Below are positions 24,736 through 32,250 of a stretch of DNA of 34,758 bases, piece by piece. Where the stretch lies: positions 1 to 34,758 of the forward strand of contig JAEZDC010000051.1 in the NCBI GenBank assembly GCA_023429825.1, in the 5' to 3' direction. The notes beneath the pieces are model-generated. The model did not search any database. It was not told the origin of the DNA and was given only the letters and a program-made list of their open reading frames with translations. The position numbers and the translations under genes were made by a program. The stretch comes from Bacteroidota bacterium. GTDB lineage: Bacteria; Bacteroidota; Bacteroidia; Chitinophagales; Chitinophagaceae. How positions within the stretch are numbered: the first letter of the stretch is position 1; every line of letters starts with the position of its first letter.

Positions 24736-25110
24736 TTACTTGATCTCTACATCAGCGCCAGCTTCTTTCAGCTTATTAGCGATCTCTTCAGCTTCGCCTT
24801 TAGCAATACCTTCTTTAACTGGCTTAGGAGCCTGATCAACTAAGTCTTTAGCTTCTTTCAGTCCAAGACCAGTCAATTCCTTAACGATCTTAACTACATT
24901 AAGCTTAGAAGCACCACCGCTCTTCAGAATTACATCGAAAGCAGTTTGCTCAGCAGCAGCAGGTGCAGCACCATCGCCGCCACCACTCATTACAACTGCA
25001 GCAGCAGCTGGCTCGATACCGTACTCAGATTTTAAGAAATCTGCTAATTCCTGAACTTCTTTTACTGTTAAGCTTACTAAGTTTTCAGCTAATTGTTTTA
25101 CGTCTGCCAT
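24736..25110 (-). CDS. rplL: 50S ribosomal protein L7/L12
   Basis: The 124-aa stalk protein recruits translation factors to the ribosome. The N-terminal dimerisation domain (1-35, MADVKQLAENLVSLTVKEVQ) is followed by an Ala/Gly-rich hinge (37-55). The C-terminal factor-binding domain (about 56-124) has FDVILKSGG, KLNVVKIVKELTGLGLKEAKDLV and the usual end. It is the last gene of rplK-rplA-rplJ-rplL, 128 nt after rplJ. That spacer is long for this operon, and a terminator follows the gene. Identification is certain. Confidence 0.98.
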   Translation of the reverse strand: MADVKQLAENLVSLTVKEVQELADFLKSEYGIEPAAAAVVMSGGGDGAAPAAAEQTAFDVILKSGGASKLNVVKIVKELTGLGLKEAKDLVDQAPKPVKEGIAKGEAEEIANKLKEAGADVEIK

Positions 25111-25207
25111 TTTTTACTTTTTAACCGCCTTCATTGCTTTGGACTCCGGCGGAGGTTATGAATGTTGCCTTATTTGTACCTCACAGGCTTTGGTTTTATT
25201 AATTAGC

Positions 25208-25236
25208 TAATTAGCAAATGTGATAATTAGCAAATG
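25208..25236. repeat. Short tandem repeat in the rplJ-rplL spacer
   Basis: TAATTAGCAAATG occurs at 25208-25220 and 25224-25236, a 13-bp unit with 3-bp spacing, right after the rplJ stop. It may be a binding or processing site, or simple slippage. Confidence 0.5.
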
Positions 25237-25238
25237 AA

Positions 25239-25847
25239 TTACTCTGCAGCTGGTGCTTCAGGTGCTGCATCAGTTGATGGAGCTTCAGGAGCAGCAGGCG
25301 TGTCTGCTTTTGGCGCTTCAGCAACAGGTGCAGTTTCTTCTGCAGTACCGTTCGCTTGCTTTTCGTGATGGTGTAACAAAGCGGCCAACACTCTTTTAGC
25401 AGGAGATTGCAACAACCCGATCACTTCACCGATCAACTCATTCTTAGTTTTGATCTGTGTAAGAGCCTTCAGTTCCTTATCACCCATGTACACATCCCCA
25501 TTGATGAATGCTGCTTTCATTACAGGTTTATCACCATTGTTTTCTTTACGGAAAGATGAGATGATAAGCGCGGGCTCTTTCGGATTCTCAGAGAACATGA
25601 GGGCTGTTACCTGGTGCAAAGAATCGTACATACCTGCATACTTTTCTGAATCTAAAGATTCCAAAGCTTTTTTGATAAGCGTATTCTTAGCCACCTTCAT
25701 CTCAACCTGCTTATCGAAGCAAGCACGACGAAGGTTAGATATCTGTGCTACAGATAATGCTTCAGTATCTGTAACGTAGAAGTTATTGTACTGACTGAAT
25801 TTCTCTTTCAGAGCTTCAATCACTTCATTTTTTTGTTCTTTAGTCAT
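25239..25847 (-). CDS. rplJ: 50S ribosomal protein L10
   Basis: This 202-aa protein anchors the L7/L12 stalk and in many bacteria represses its own operon. The L10 core is at residues 1-170: MTKEQKNEVIEALKEKFSQYN, LRRACFDKQVEMKVAKNTLIKKAL, and the helical L12-binding region LIGEVIGLLQSPAKRVLAALLHHHEK. Residues about 170-202 form an extra Ala/Pro/Glu-rich acidic tail not needed for the fold. It is 54 nt downstream of rplA and 128 nt upstream of rplL. Identification is certain. Confidence 0.97.
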   Translation of the reverse strand: MTKEQKNEVIEALKEKFSQYNNFYVTDTEALSVAQISNLRRACFDKQVEMKVAKNTLIKKALESLDSEKYAGMYDSLHQVTALMFSENPKEPALIISSFRKENNGDKPVMKAAFINGDVYMGDKELKALTQIKTKNELIGEVIGLLQSPAKRVLAALLHHHEKQANGTAEETAPVAEAPKADTPAAPEAPSTDAAPEAPAAE

Positions 25848-25901
25848 AACTAAATTTTATAAACCTATTTCATCTCCCAGTTTACACCAGGATCCACAGG
25901 A

Positions 25902-26597
25902 TTAGTTTGATAATGCTTTTGTGTCTAATGTAATGCCCGGGCTCATTGTAGATGCCATGCTTACTGCTTTCAGATAAGTCCCTTTAGCAGTGGAAGGCTT
26001 CAACTTGAGGATAGCATTGATCAACTCGTGGCTGTTTTCGGCAATTTTATTCGCATCGAAACTTACACGACCGATAGAAGCGTGAACGATACCAGCTTTA
26101 TCTACTTTAAATGCGATCTTACCACCTTTCACTTCGTTAACAGCAGCAGCTACATCATTGGTAACTGTTCCCGTTTTAGGGTTTGGCATTAAGTTACGAG
26201 GACCTAACACTTTACCTAACTTACCGATCTTAGGCATCACAGATGGTGTAGCGATGATAACATCTACATCAGTCCATCCACCTTCGATCTTTGCAACGAA
26301 TTCATCTAATCCTACATAGTCAGCACCAGCTTCTTTTGCAGCAGCCTCTTTATCAGGTGTGCAAAGAACCAATACTTTCTTTGTTTTACCAGTACCGTGA
26401 GGTAATGATACAGTACCACGCACCTGCTGGTCTGCTTTCTTAGGATCAACTCCTAAACGAATATGAAGGTCAACAGAGCTATCGAATTTTGTACAGTTAA
26501 TTGTTTTTACTAGTGCAGCTGCATCTTTAAGGGAATAAACTTTATTCTTATCCACCTTGGCATCAGCAACTTTTCTCTTTTTAGTCAAACGTGACAT
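25902..26597 (-). CDS. rplA: 50S ribosomal protein L1
   Basis: This rRNA-binding protein of the mobile L1 stalk has 231 aa, the normal length. Motifs include FDSSVDLHIRLGVDPKKADQ near residue 39, GTVSLPHGTGK near 62, and MPKIGKLGKVLGPRNLMPNPKTGTV near 121. L1 is a translational repressor of the rplK-rplA unit in several bacteria; the 124-nt leader before rplK could hold its binding site, but no match was verified. It follows rplK by 24 nt. Identification is certain. Confidence 0.98.
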   Translation of the reverse strand: MSRLTKKRKVADAKVDKNKVYSLKDAAALVKTINCTKFDSSVDLHIRLGVDPKKADQQVRGTVSLPHGTGKTKKVLVLCTPDKEAAAKEAGADYVGLDEFVAKIEGGWTDVDVIIATPSVMPKIGKLGKVLGPRNLMPNPKTGTVTNDVAAAVNEVKGGKIAFKVDKAGIVHASIGRVSFDANKIAENSHELINAILKLKPSTAKGTYLKAVSMASTMSPGITLDTKALSN

Positions 26598-26621
26598 TGT
26601 TTCTAATTTTTAGGTGAATAA

Positions 26622-27068
26622 TTAATTGTTTTCCCAAGGAGCTTTTCCTTCAACAGTTAAGCCCATACTTCTTGCTGTTCCGGCAACCATGCTCATTGCA
26701 CTGTTTAAAGTAAATGCGTTCAGGTCAGCCATCTTATCTTTCGCGATAGCTTCAACTTGTTCCCAGGTTACTTTACCAACTTTTTGACGGTTACTCTCTT
26801 TTGAACCTTTTTGAATTTTAGCTGCTTCCATTAATTGAACTGCAGCTGGAGCTGTTTTGATAACAAAGTCGAACGACTTGTCAGAATAAACAGTGATAAT
26901 AACAGGAACAACTTTTCCCATTTTATCCTGGGTTCTTGCATTAAATTGCTTGCAGAACTCCATAATGTTCACACCCTTAGAACCGAGTGCCGGCCCGATT
27001 GGAGGAGCAGGATTGGCTTGGCCGCCTTTTGCCTGCAACTTCACATAGCCTGTGATCTCTTTTGCCAT
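26622..27068 (-). CDS. rplK: 50S ribosomal protein L11
   Basis: This 148-aa protein is part of the GTPase-associated centre. The start at 27068 (MAKEITGYVKLQAKGGQANP) matches the family. An in-frame ATG at 27140 would add 24 residues that are leader sequence, not protein. Visible motifs: PAPPIGPALGSKGVNIMEFCKQFN, the proline-rich N-terminal domain, and SAMSMVAGTARSMGLTVEG at the C-terminus. It is the first gene of the operon, driven by a canonical promoter at 27198-27228. The usual nusG and secE genes are not upstream. Identification is certain. Confidence 0.97.
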   Translation of the reverse strand: MAKEITGYVKLQAKGGQANPAPPIGPALGSKGVNIMEFCKQFNARTQDKMGKVVPVIITVYSDKSFDFVIKTAPAAVQLMEAAKIQKGSKESNRQKVGKVTWEQVEAIAKDKMADLNAFTLNSAMSMVAGTARSMGLTVEGKAPWENN

Positions 27069-27197
27069 TGTTTGCGATTTAATTGGTGATAGCGTCTTCG
27101 CCATTGGCTTCGAAAACCTCAGCCTGACAAAAACTCCCAAGCAACCAGTTTTACCTGGTTTTCAATCATTCTTAATCTAAAGAACTTTTTGGGACGG

Positions 27198-27228
27198 CAA
27201 AGGTAGGCTTCTGCAAGTGAAAAACAAG
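27198..27228 (-). promoter_or_regulatory. Promoter and leader of the rplKAJL operon
   Basis: On the minus strand TTG (27228-27226), 20 nt, TACCTTTG (27205-27198), an exact TAnnTTTG. The predicted start is near 27192, leaving a leader of about 124 nt before rplK. The leader contains a hairpin AACCAG/CTGGTT (27143-27160) and a smaller one near 27095. Such a leader suits feedback control by a ribosomal protein, which is an inference. Confidence 0.6.
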
Positions 27229-27406
27229 GACTAGAGGGACTTTTTGAGCAGTTTTCACTGAATTTGATGTAAAATTAAGCTTGTTTGGTGATAAAGGCTG
27301 GCTCACCAGCATATAGTTGGGATAACCCTTGCTGTTGAGTTGAATAAAGGTGGACGAAAGCCAAGCTCAATCATCCTTCTAATAAGGGGCGAAGTAGGCT
27401 TTAAAA

Positions 27407-27450
27407 CCCTATAAAAACCCTATAACATCCCTATAAGGTACCTATAACAT
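27407..27450. repeat. Four tandem 11-bp repeats upstream of ACMSD
   Basis: The units start at 27407, 27418, 27429 and 27440: CCCTATAAAAA, CCCTATAACAT, CCCTATAAGGT, ACCTATAACAT. The period is exactly 11 bp, one helical turn. A weaker fifth unit may start at 27451. They end 20 bp before the proposed -33 box of the ACMSD promoter, so they look like a phased array of activator sites. Confidence 0.65.
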
Positions 27451-27470
27451 GCCTAAAATCAATTGAAACG

Positions 27471-27500
27471 TTTGCTGCCGACTGGGTGTTAAGAAGTTTG
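27471..27500 (+). promoter_or_regulatory. Candidate promoter of the ACMSD gene
   Basis: TTTG (27471-27474), 18 nt, GAAGTTTG (27493-27500), seven of eight matches to TAnnTTTG. The predicted start is about 28 nt before the ATG at 27534. Confidence 0.35.
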
Positions 27501-27533
27501 GAAGTTGAAATTTATTACTTGTTATTTGTATTG

Positions 27534-28526
27534 ATGAAGATAGATATTCATACGCATATAATGCCTGAAAAGATGCCGAACTGGGTGCAAAAATTTGGCT
27601 ATGGCGAGTTCATACACCTGGAACACCGCAACTGCAGGGCTTGTATGATGAAAGGTGACAAACTGTTCAGGGAAGTGGAGGATAACTGCTTCAAAGAGGA
27701 TGTGCGGTTGAAAGATATGGAGGAGACGGGCGTTACCATGCAGGTGCTCTCAACGATCCCTGTTCTTTTCAATTATTGGGCAAAAGCAAAGGATGGTTTA
27801 GAAACCTCCAGGTTTTTTAATGATCATATCGCAGAAACAGTAGCTAAAGAACCTGCACGATTTATCGGCATCGGTACCGTTCCACTACAGGATGTAGATC
27901 TGGCTATAAAAGAAATGGAAAGATGTGTAAATGAATTAAAGATGCCCGGCCTGGAGATCGGAAGCAATATTAACGGAAAGAATTTGAGCGATGCGGAATT
28001 CTTTCCTTTTTATGAAGCTGCAGAAAAGTCAGGCTGCGCTCTATTCGTACATCCCTGGGAAATGATGGGTGAAAAAGAAATGCAGAAATATTGGTTGCCA
28101 TGGTTAGTAGGCATGCCAGCAGAAACTTCACGAGCTATTTGTTCCATGATCTTTGGCGGTGTGTTTGAAAATTTTCCAGAGTTGAGAGTTGCATTTGCTC
28201 ATGGCGGGGGATCGTTCCCCTTCACCCTCGGAAGAATAGCGCACGGCTTCAATGTAAGACCGGATCTCGTTGCAATAAACAATAAAGTAAACCCAAAAGA
28301 ATATCTGGGGAAGTTCTGGCTTGATAGTTTAGTGCATGATGAAGATGCTTTGAACTATTTGTTGAAGCTGGTTGGTGAAGATCATATTTGTTTAGGAAGT
28401 GATTATCCTTTTCCGCTCGGCGAACATCATCCCGGAATAATGATCGAAGAGATGAGGCTGGAAAAAGAAGTGAAAGAAAAACTGCTCCACCAAAATGCAA
28501 AGCAATGGCTCGGCATCAATAGTTGA
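27534..28526 (+). CDS. 2-amino-3-carboxymuconate-6-semialdehyde decarboxylase (ACMSD)
   Basis: It decarboxylates 2-amino-3-carboxymuconate semialdehyde, diverting the kynurenine pathway from quinolinate and NAD towards 2-aminomuconate. It is a zinc amidohydrolase-fold enzyme. The metal residues are H6 and H8 (DIHTHIM), H173 (FVHPWEM), H223 (FAHGGG) and D290 (GSDYPFPLGE). R46 lies near the substrate-binding arginine known in the Pseudomonas enzyme. Segments such as KYWLPWLVGMPAET and AICSMI are nearly identical to animal ACMSD as remembered. The start at 27534 (MKIDIHTH) gives 330 aa; an upstream ATG at 27486 adds 16 unlikely residues. No other kynurenine-pathway gene is nearby. Its end overlaps the converging metallophosphoesterase by 11 nt. 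Confidence 0.92.
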   Translation: MKIDIHTHIMPEKMPNWVQKFGYGEFIHLEHRNCRACMMKGDKLFREVEDNCFKEDVRLKDMEETGVTMQVLSTIPVLFNYWAKAKDGLETSRFFNDHIAETVAKEPARFIGIGTVPLQDVDLAIKEMERCVNELKMPGLEIGSNINGKNLSDAEFFPFYEAAEKSGCALFVHPWEMMGEKEMQKYWLPWLVGMPAETSRAICSMIFGGVFENFPELRVAFAHGGGSFPFTLGRIAHGFNVRPDLVAINNKVNPKEYLGKFWLDSLVHDEDALNYLLKLVGEDHICLGSDYPFPLGEHHPGIMIEEMRLEKEVKEKLLHQNAKQWLGINS

Positions 28527-29430
28527 TCATCTCTCTTTTTATCGATCCATCTTTATTGAAATCAAATACGGCATATGCAGGTGCAAATCCTTTGAAAGCA
28601 CCTCCCCACCAGTTGCCACTAACTGCACCATTGCAGTAATAATCTATACCGAAGTATTCTACTTTATCCTGTAAGTGAATATGTCCACTTAAACAGCAGC
28701 GTATATTTTTGTATTGTTTGAAAAGATCAACCAATCTTCTTGCATCTACATGCAATAAAGCTCTTGATATTCTCCAATCCCCGTTTTCCTGGTTCTTATC
28801 CACGAACATTGCGGAACAAAATGATACAATTGGTATGTGTGAAGCAATACATATGTGCTTTTCAGAAGGTGTTGTCTTCAATTCATTTTCCAGCCAGGCA
28901 AATTGTGGCTCATCTATTCTTGCAATATAACCTCCGTTATTTTCCTGTGCACTATCTAAAATTATAAACTTCCAATTGGCATGTTCAAAGCTGTAATAAG
29001 GTGATGTCATCCTATGTTGCTGCATTACCCATGCTTTGTTGAATAAGGGATCCTGGCGAACAGCTTCATCTTTCATCTGCCAACCCCATGCATCATGATT
29101 TCCTATGCAATGATATATAGGCAGTCTATTCTCCTCTCCTAACACTTTATTCCATACATCCCATTGTGCCTGCACTTTTTCTTTAGTTGCATTCAGTGCA
29201 TCCATTATTGAATCGCCACCATTTATGATAAATTCTATACCACCTAACTCATTTACATGCTTAAAAGCCTTTCGCATTCCTTCTTCTGCTGCGGTTGTGG
29301 GCTTAACATGCACATCTGTCAAGAAAGCTATTTTAAAATGCTTTTTGTTCTTGCCTGCAAATACTTGCGGAGTTATTGTAGCTGCTGCTGCGGTTAATAG
29401 AGAACTATGAATAAACTTTCTGCGGTTCAT
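28516..29430 (-). CDS. Exported calcineurin-like metallophosphoesterase
   Basis: The 304-aa protein begins with a twin-arginine-like leader (NRRKFIHSSLL, cleavage near residue 25), so it is probably exported folded with its metals. The phosphoesterase motifs are D39-x-H41 (LTDVH), GGD with D73, GNHD with N111-H112-D113, H in CIASHIP near 196, and SGHIH near 246. It probably hydrolyses a phosphodiester or phosphomonoester in the periplasm; the substrate is unknown. The stop lies inside the last codons of the converging ACMSD gene. No operon partner is evident. Confidence 0.88.
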   Translation of the reverse strand: MNRRKFIHSSLLTAAAATITPQVFAGKNKKHFKIAFLTDVHVKPTTAAEEGMRKAFKHVNELGGIEFIINGGDSIMDALNATKEKVQAQWDVWNKVLGEENRLPIYHCIGNHDAWGWQMKDEAVRQDPLFNKAWVMQQHRMTSPYYSFEHANWKFIILDSAQENNGGYIARIDEPQFAWLENELKTTPSEKHICIASHIPIVSFCSAMFVDKNQENGDWRISRALLHVDARRLVDLFKQYKNIRCCLSGHIHLQDKVEYFGIDYYCNGAVSGNWWGGAFKGFAPAYAVFDFNKDGSIKREMINY

Positions 29431-29525
29431 TGGGTGTAGTATTTCTGGAGTATAGTTACAATAAATATCAGGAATACAGGCAATAACCTAAGTTGAGCGG
29501 CCTCATGAGTGAATTGAGGAACTTC

Positions 29526-29786
29526 TTAATTATCAATCCACATCATTTGATCATCGATCTCATCCATCAGAGCATTCAATATATTTTGTGGCAAGCGGGA
29601 AGGAACAAATACCCTGGCATTTCCGGCAGCTAACAGATATGCGAACTTCATTTCACCCTCTCGCGTAACATACGACCCCGAAAAACAAATACCTCCTTCG
29701 AGATCTTCTTTAACTACTGAGACGGAAAAAACCTGGCCTTCAATTGTGCAGGTAAAATGCTTCATAAACCGTGAATTCAACTGCAT
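29526..29786 (-). CDS. Small protein of unknown function
   Basis: An 86-aa protein with no recognised domain. It is predicted cytoplasmic, with no signal peptide or membrane segment. It contains a beta-rich first half (FTCTIEGQVFSVSVVKED) and an acidic C-terminus (LMDEIDDQMMWIDN). A second Met (residue 8, start at 29765, MKHFTCTIEG) may be the true start. It lies 95 nt upstream of the metallophosphoesterase on the same strand; a shared transcript is possible. Confidence 0.6.
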   Translation of the reverse strand: MQLNSRFMKHFTCTIEGQVFSVSVVKEDLEGGICFSGSYVTREGEMKFAYLLAAGNARVFVPSRLPQNILNALMDEIDDQMMWIDN

Positions 29787-29919
29787 ATTAAAACAGCTTC
29801 AATACACTAACTATGGTATAAATACGGTTTTTTATTTCAAAATTTTGCAATAAAGTGATTATTGCCATGCAGATCAGGCTATATGTGAAACAGGCTTATA
29901 ACTGTGTAAGATGCAATCC

Positions 29920-30399
29920 TTACTGTAGTGAGTTTATCCATTTACGGTCTATAAACGATCTCAATTTCATCTCATTGAAGAATTTTCTCCTGGCAAGCCT
30001 ATGAAATCTCAACAGGTCGTTACGATCAGTAAAAGGTTGTTTAGTATGATAAATAGTCTCATCCTGGTTTAGCACTGACAACACCCCATCCTGCCAATTA
30101 CTTGTAGTAATGATCTTATATACCTGACCGGTAAGATCGTTGATCCAGGCGGTTTCTACTATCCACGCATTGCTTTCGCATTTAAAATAAAAGATGGCGT
30201 CTTTGATACCTGTCTTTTTTAGCGCAAGATTATTCAATAAGAAAAGTGCTCCGAATAGAAATAAGATAAAAAGAAAAAATGCTATCATATGATTGGCTTT
30301 TATAGGATAAGCTAATAACGGTGCGGGCATATTATTAATTGCATGCGGTGTAGGGTGGAAAATAAGATTGAGCTTGAATCTTAGTCTATTTGAATACAT
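29920..30399 (-). CDS. Single-pass membrane protein of unknown function
   Basis: A 159-aa protein with one strong transmembrane segment at about residues 38-59 (MIAFFLFILFLFGALFLLNN). A soluble C-terminal part of about 100 residues has YFKCESNAWIVETAW and a basic end. No family was recognised. The start is uncertain: in-frame Mets at residue 24 (30330) and residue 38 would shorten the N-terminus. It lies 30 nt downstream of the GNAT gene with an intercistronic hairpin CGGACA/TGTCCG (30412-30429), so the two may be cotranscribed. Confidence 0.55.
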   Translation of the reverse strand: MYSNRLRFKLNLIFHPTPHAINNMPAPLLAYPIKANHMIAFFLFILFLFGALFLLNNLALKKTGIKDAIFYFKCESNAWIVETAWINDLTGQVYKIITTSNWQDGVLSVLNQDETIYHTKQPFTDRNDLLRFHRLARRKFFNEMKLRSFIDRKWINSLQ

Positions 30400-30429
30400 A
30401 AGAGACCTGACCGGACATATTTTTGTCCG

Positions 30430-31140
30430 TTATGGCCTTTGAAACCCGTTCTGAAATTCCTTTTCCAGGAAATAAAAATGCATAGGGCGACTCACTTTAA
30501 AACCTAAATGTTCATAAACAGCTATCGCCCGTTCGTTATCTGCACGTACGTGCAAAAATGGTATTTGCCCGTTATTCAAGATGACATTGAGTTGATGTTG
30601 CAATAAGGCGGTGGCATATTTTCTACCTAAATAATCAGGATGTGTACACACTGCACTTATTTCAGTGTAATTATACACATGAAGGCGCTGACCCGCCATC
30701 GCTATCAACTTACCATCTTCAAAAAAACCGTGGTAACTACCAAAGTCTATTGTATGCCTATTAAAAGGTCCTGGTTTTGTGAGCGTAGCCAACCTGATCA
30801 TTTCATCTACATTCGCATGGCTTAGTGGTACTGGTTTGCGAAAAGTATCTGCTTGCTGATGTTTTCCCTCGTATACAAATTGAAGGCCTTCTATAGAGGC
30901 TTTTAATTTCCATCCATTAGGTATATCAATAGGGTTAGGTTTTGCGAATAATATTTTCCTCGACGGAGGTAATAAGTGATACAGCTCTTCAAAGCCATTT
31001 TCATATTGATCAACAAAGCCAACAAAAGGAGATACTGCTTCATCAAAATATTTTACTGTTTCAGTACCATTACTGAAACGAGCATCTCCAGAAGAGAGTG
31101 CATTGAAAACGGGATTATGTAAAATGTGCGGCACCATCAA
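30430..31140 (-). CDS. GNAT-family N-acetyltransferase
   Basis: A 236-aa acetyl-CoA-dependent acyltransferase. The C-terminal half carries the fold: the beta-4 region FEDGKLIAMAGQRLHVYNYTEI, then ISAVCTHPDYLGRKYATALLQ, containing the acetyl-CoA pyrophosphate loop (GRKYA), and HVRADNERAIAVYEHLGF, typical of FR47-like members. The N-terminal half is poorly conserved and probably forms a second, degenerate lobe. The substrate is unknown. It lies 30 nt before the small membrane protein gene. Confidence 0.85.
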   Translation of the reverse strand: MMVPHILHNPVFNALSSGDARFSNGTETVKYFDEAVSPFVGFVDQYENGFEELYHLLPPSRKILFAKPNPIDIPNGWKLKASIEGLQFVYEGKHQQADTFRKPVPLSHANVDEMIRLATLTKPGPFNRHTIDFGSYHGFFEDGKLIAMAGQRLHVYNYTEISAVCTHPDYLGRKYATALLQHQLNVILNNGQIPFLHVRADNERAIAVYEHLGFKVSRPMHFYFLEKEFQNGFQRP

Positions 31141-31370
31141 AGTTTATAAACTTCCTAACCCTTCTACTGAACAACAATTTTATAAGCGAGAAATGAAGAT
31201 GCATATCTGCAGGATGACATCACGCAGCAAAATTAAATTTATCACACAATTCACCGATTATTTTGATCACTCATACCACTTATACAGAATCTTCGATCTA
31301 CAACACGTAATTACGCATATTGCATTCGATTCTTAAATAAGAACATTTAAATAATTATACGTTTTCTCAT

Positions 31371-31421
31371 GTGCATTTTTAATAAAATGCACACGCCTCT
31401 TGTTTCTACAAGGGGCTTTTT
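31371..31421 (+). terminator. Plus-strand double hairpin terminator without a known gene
   Basis: Two adjacent hairpins: GTGCATTTT/AAAATGCAC (31371-31392), then GCCTCTTGT/ACAAGGGGC (31395-31416) with one wobble pair, followed by TTTTT. The T-run is on the plus strand, yet both flanking genes are on the minus strand. It may end an unseen small RNA, or act as a weak minus-strand stop for pyrF. No protein gene was recognised in 31141-31428. Confidence 0.5.
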
Positions 31422-31428
31422 AAAAAAA

Positions 31429-32250
31429 TTACTGATTGAAGTTGTAGGTTGAGAGGAGTTGTTTCATCTCTTCGTTATATCCAGAAGCAACTAGCCTCGC
31501 CCTTTCATCAAAATCCTCCCCTTCACTTGCATATATAATGGCCCTGCTTGCATTAACGAGTAACCCGCATTCATTATTCATCCCATACTTACTTACTTCC
31601 TTAAGACTGCCCCCTTGCGCGCCTACCCCAGGGACGAGTAAAAAATTATCGGGAATAGTCTTACGGATTTTCTGTAATTCAGTTGCCTGCGTAGCACCAA
31701 TAACAAACATCAGATTACCAGGATTTCCCCATTTACTTACAATATTTAAAACTCTTTCATACAGATATTCCTCACCAGTTTTCTTTAGTTCAAAGTCTTT
31801 TGCACCAGCATTCGATGTAAGCCCCAAAACAATAGCGAATTTATTTTCATATTCCAGGAAAGGTCGTACAGAATCTTCCCCCATATATGGAGCTACAGTG
31901 ATCGCATCAAAAGGAAGTGTTTCAAAAAAAGCTTTTGCATATTGCGATGAGGTATTTCCAATATCACCTCTTTTGGCATCTGCAATTTTGAAATGTTCCC
32001 GAGGAATATGGTGCAAAGTTTCCTCCATTGCTTCCCACCCTTTCAAGCCCTGGGCTTCATAAAAAGCAGTATTGATCTTATAGCTTACGCAAAAATCTTT
32101 AGTAGCATCTATAATTGCCCTATTAAACTTTACCACTGCATTAGAACTATTTCGAAAATGCTTAGGTAATTTAGTGGCATCTGTATCTAAACCAACACAG
32201 AGGTAAGATCCCTTGGATCGTATTTGTTCTATTAACAATTCTTTTTTCAT
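31429..32250 (-). CDS. pyrF: Orotidine 5'-phosphate decarboxylase
   Basis: The last step of de novo UMP synthesis, in the cytoplasm. The protein is of the type 2 OMPDC class, about 273 aa. The catalytic Lys-Asp cluster is K58, D91, K93 and D96 (KIADAKRGDIGNTSSQYAKA). The phosphate-binding region is near LLVPGVGAQGGS. The start overlaps the paiB stop by 4 nt (ATGA), so translation is coupled. It is unusual to find it paired with paiB rather than other pyr genes. A pyrimidine synthesis gene lying 14 kb from the degradation block is probably chance. Confidence 0.95.
   Translation of the reverse strand: MKKELLIEQIRSKGSYLCVGLDTDATKLPKHFRNSSNAVVKFNRAIIDATKDFCVSYKINTAFYEAQGLKGWEAMEETLHHIPREHFKIADAKRGDIGNTSSQYAKAFFETLPFDAITVAPYMGEDSVRPFLEYENKFAIVLGLTSNAGAKDFELKKTGEEYLYERVLNIVSKWGNPGNLMFVIGATQATELQKIRKTIPDNFLLVPGVGAQGGSLKEVSKYGMNNECGLLVNASRAIIYASEGEDFDERARLVASGYNEEMKQLLSTYNFNQ

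Noticed and set aside
27069..27140. A 172-residue reading frame extending rplK upstream to 27140.
   Set aside because: The added 24 residues do not belong to L11, while MAKEITGY at 27068 is the normal start; the extension is untranslated leader.
27407..27450. The tandem 11-mers as a small CRISPR or minisatellite.
   Set aside because: Units are too short, with no spacers and no cas genes; a regulatory array fits better.
30412..30429. Hairpin CGGACA/TGTCCG after the GNAT gene as a terminator.
   Set aside because: No T-run follows on the minus strand; it is at most an intercistronic hairpin.
31103..31336. A 77-codon plus-strand frame overlapping the GNAT start.
   Set aside because: No recognisable domain, atypical composition and antisense overlap with a real gene; treated as chance.
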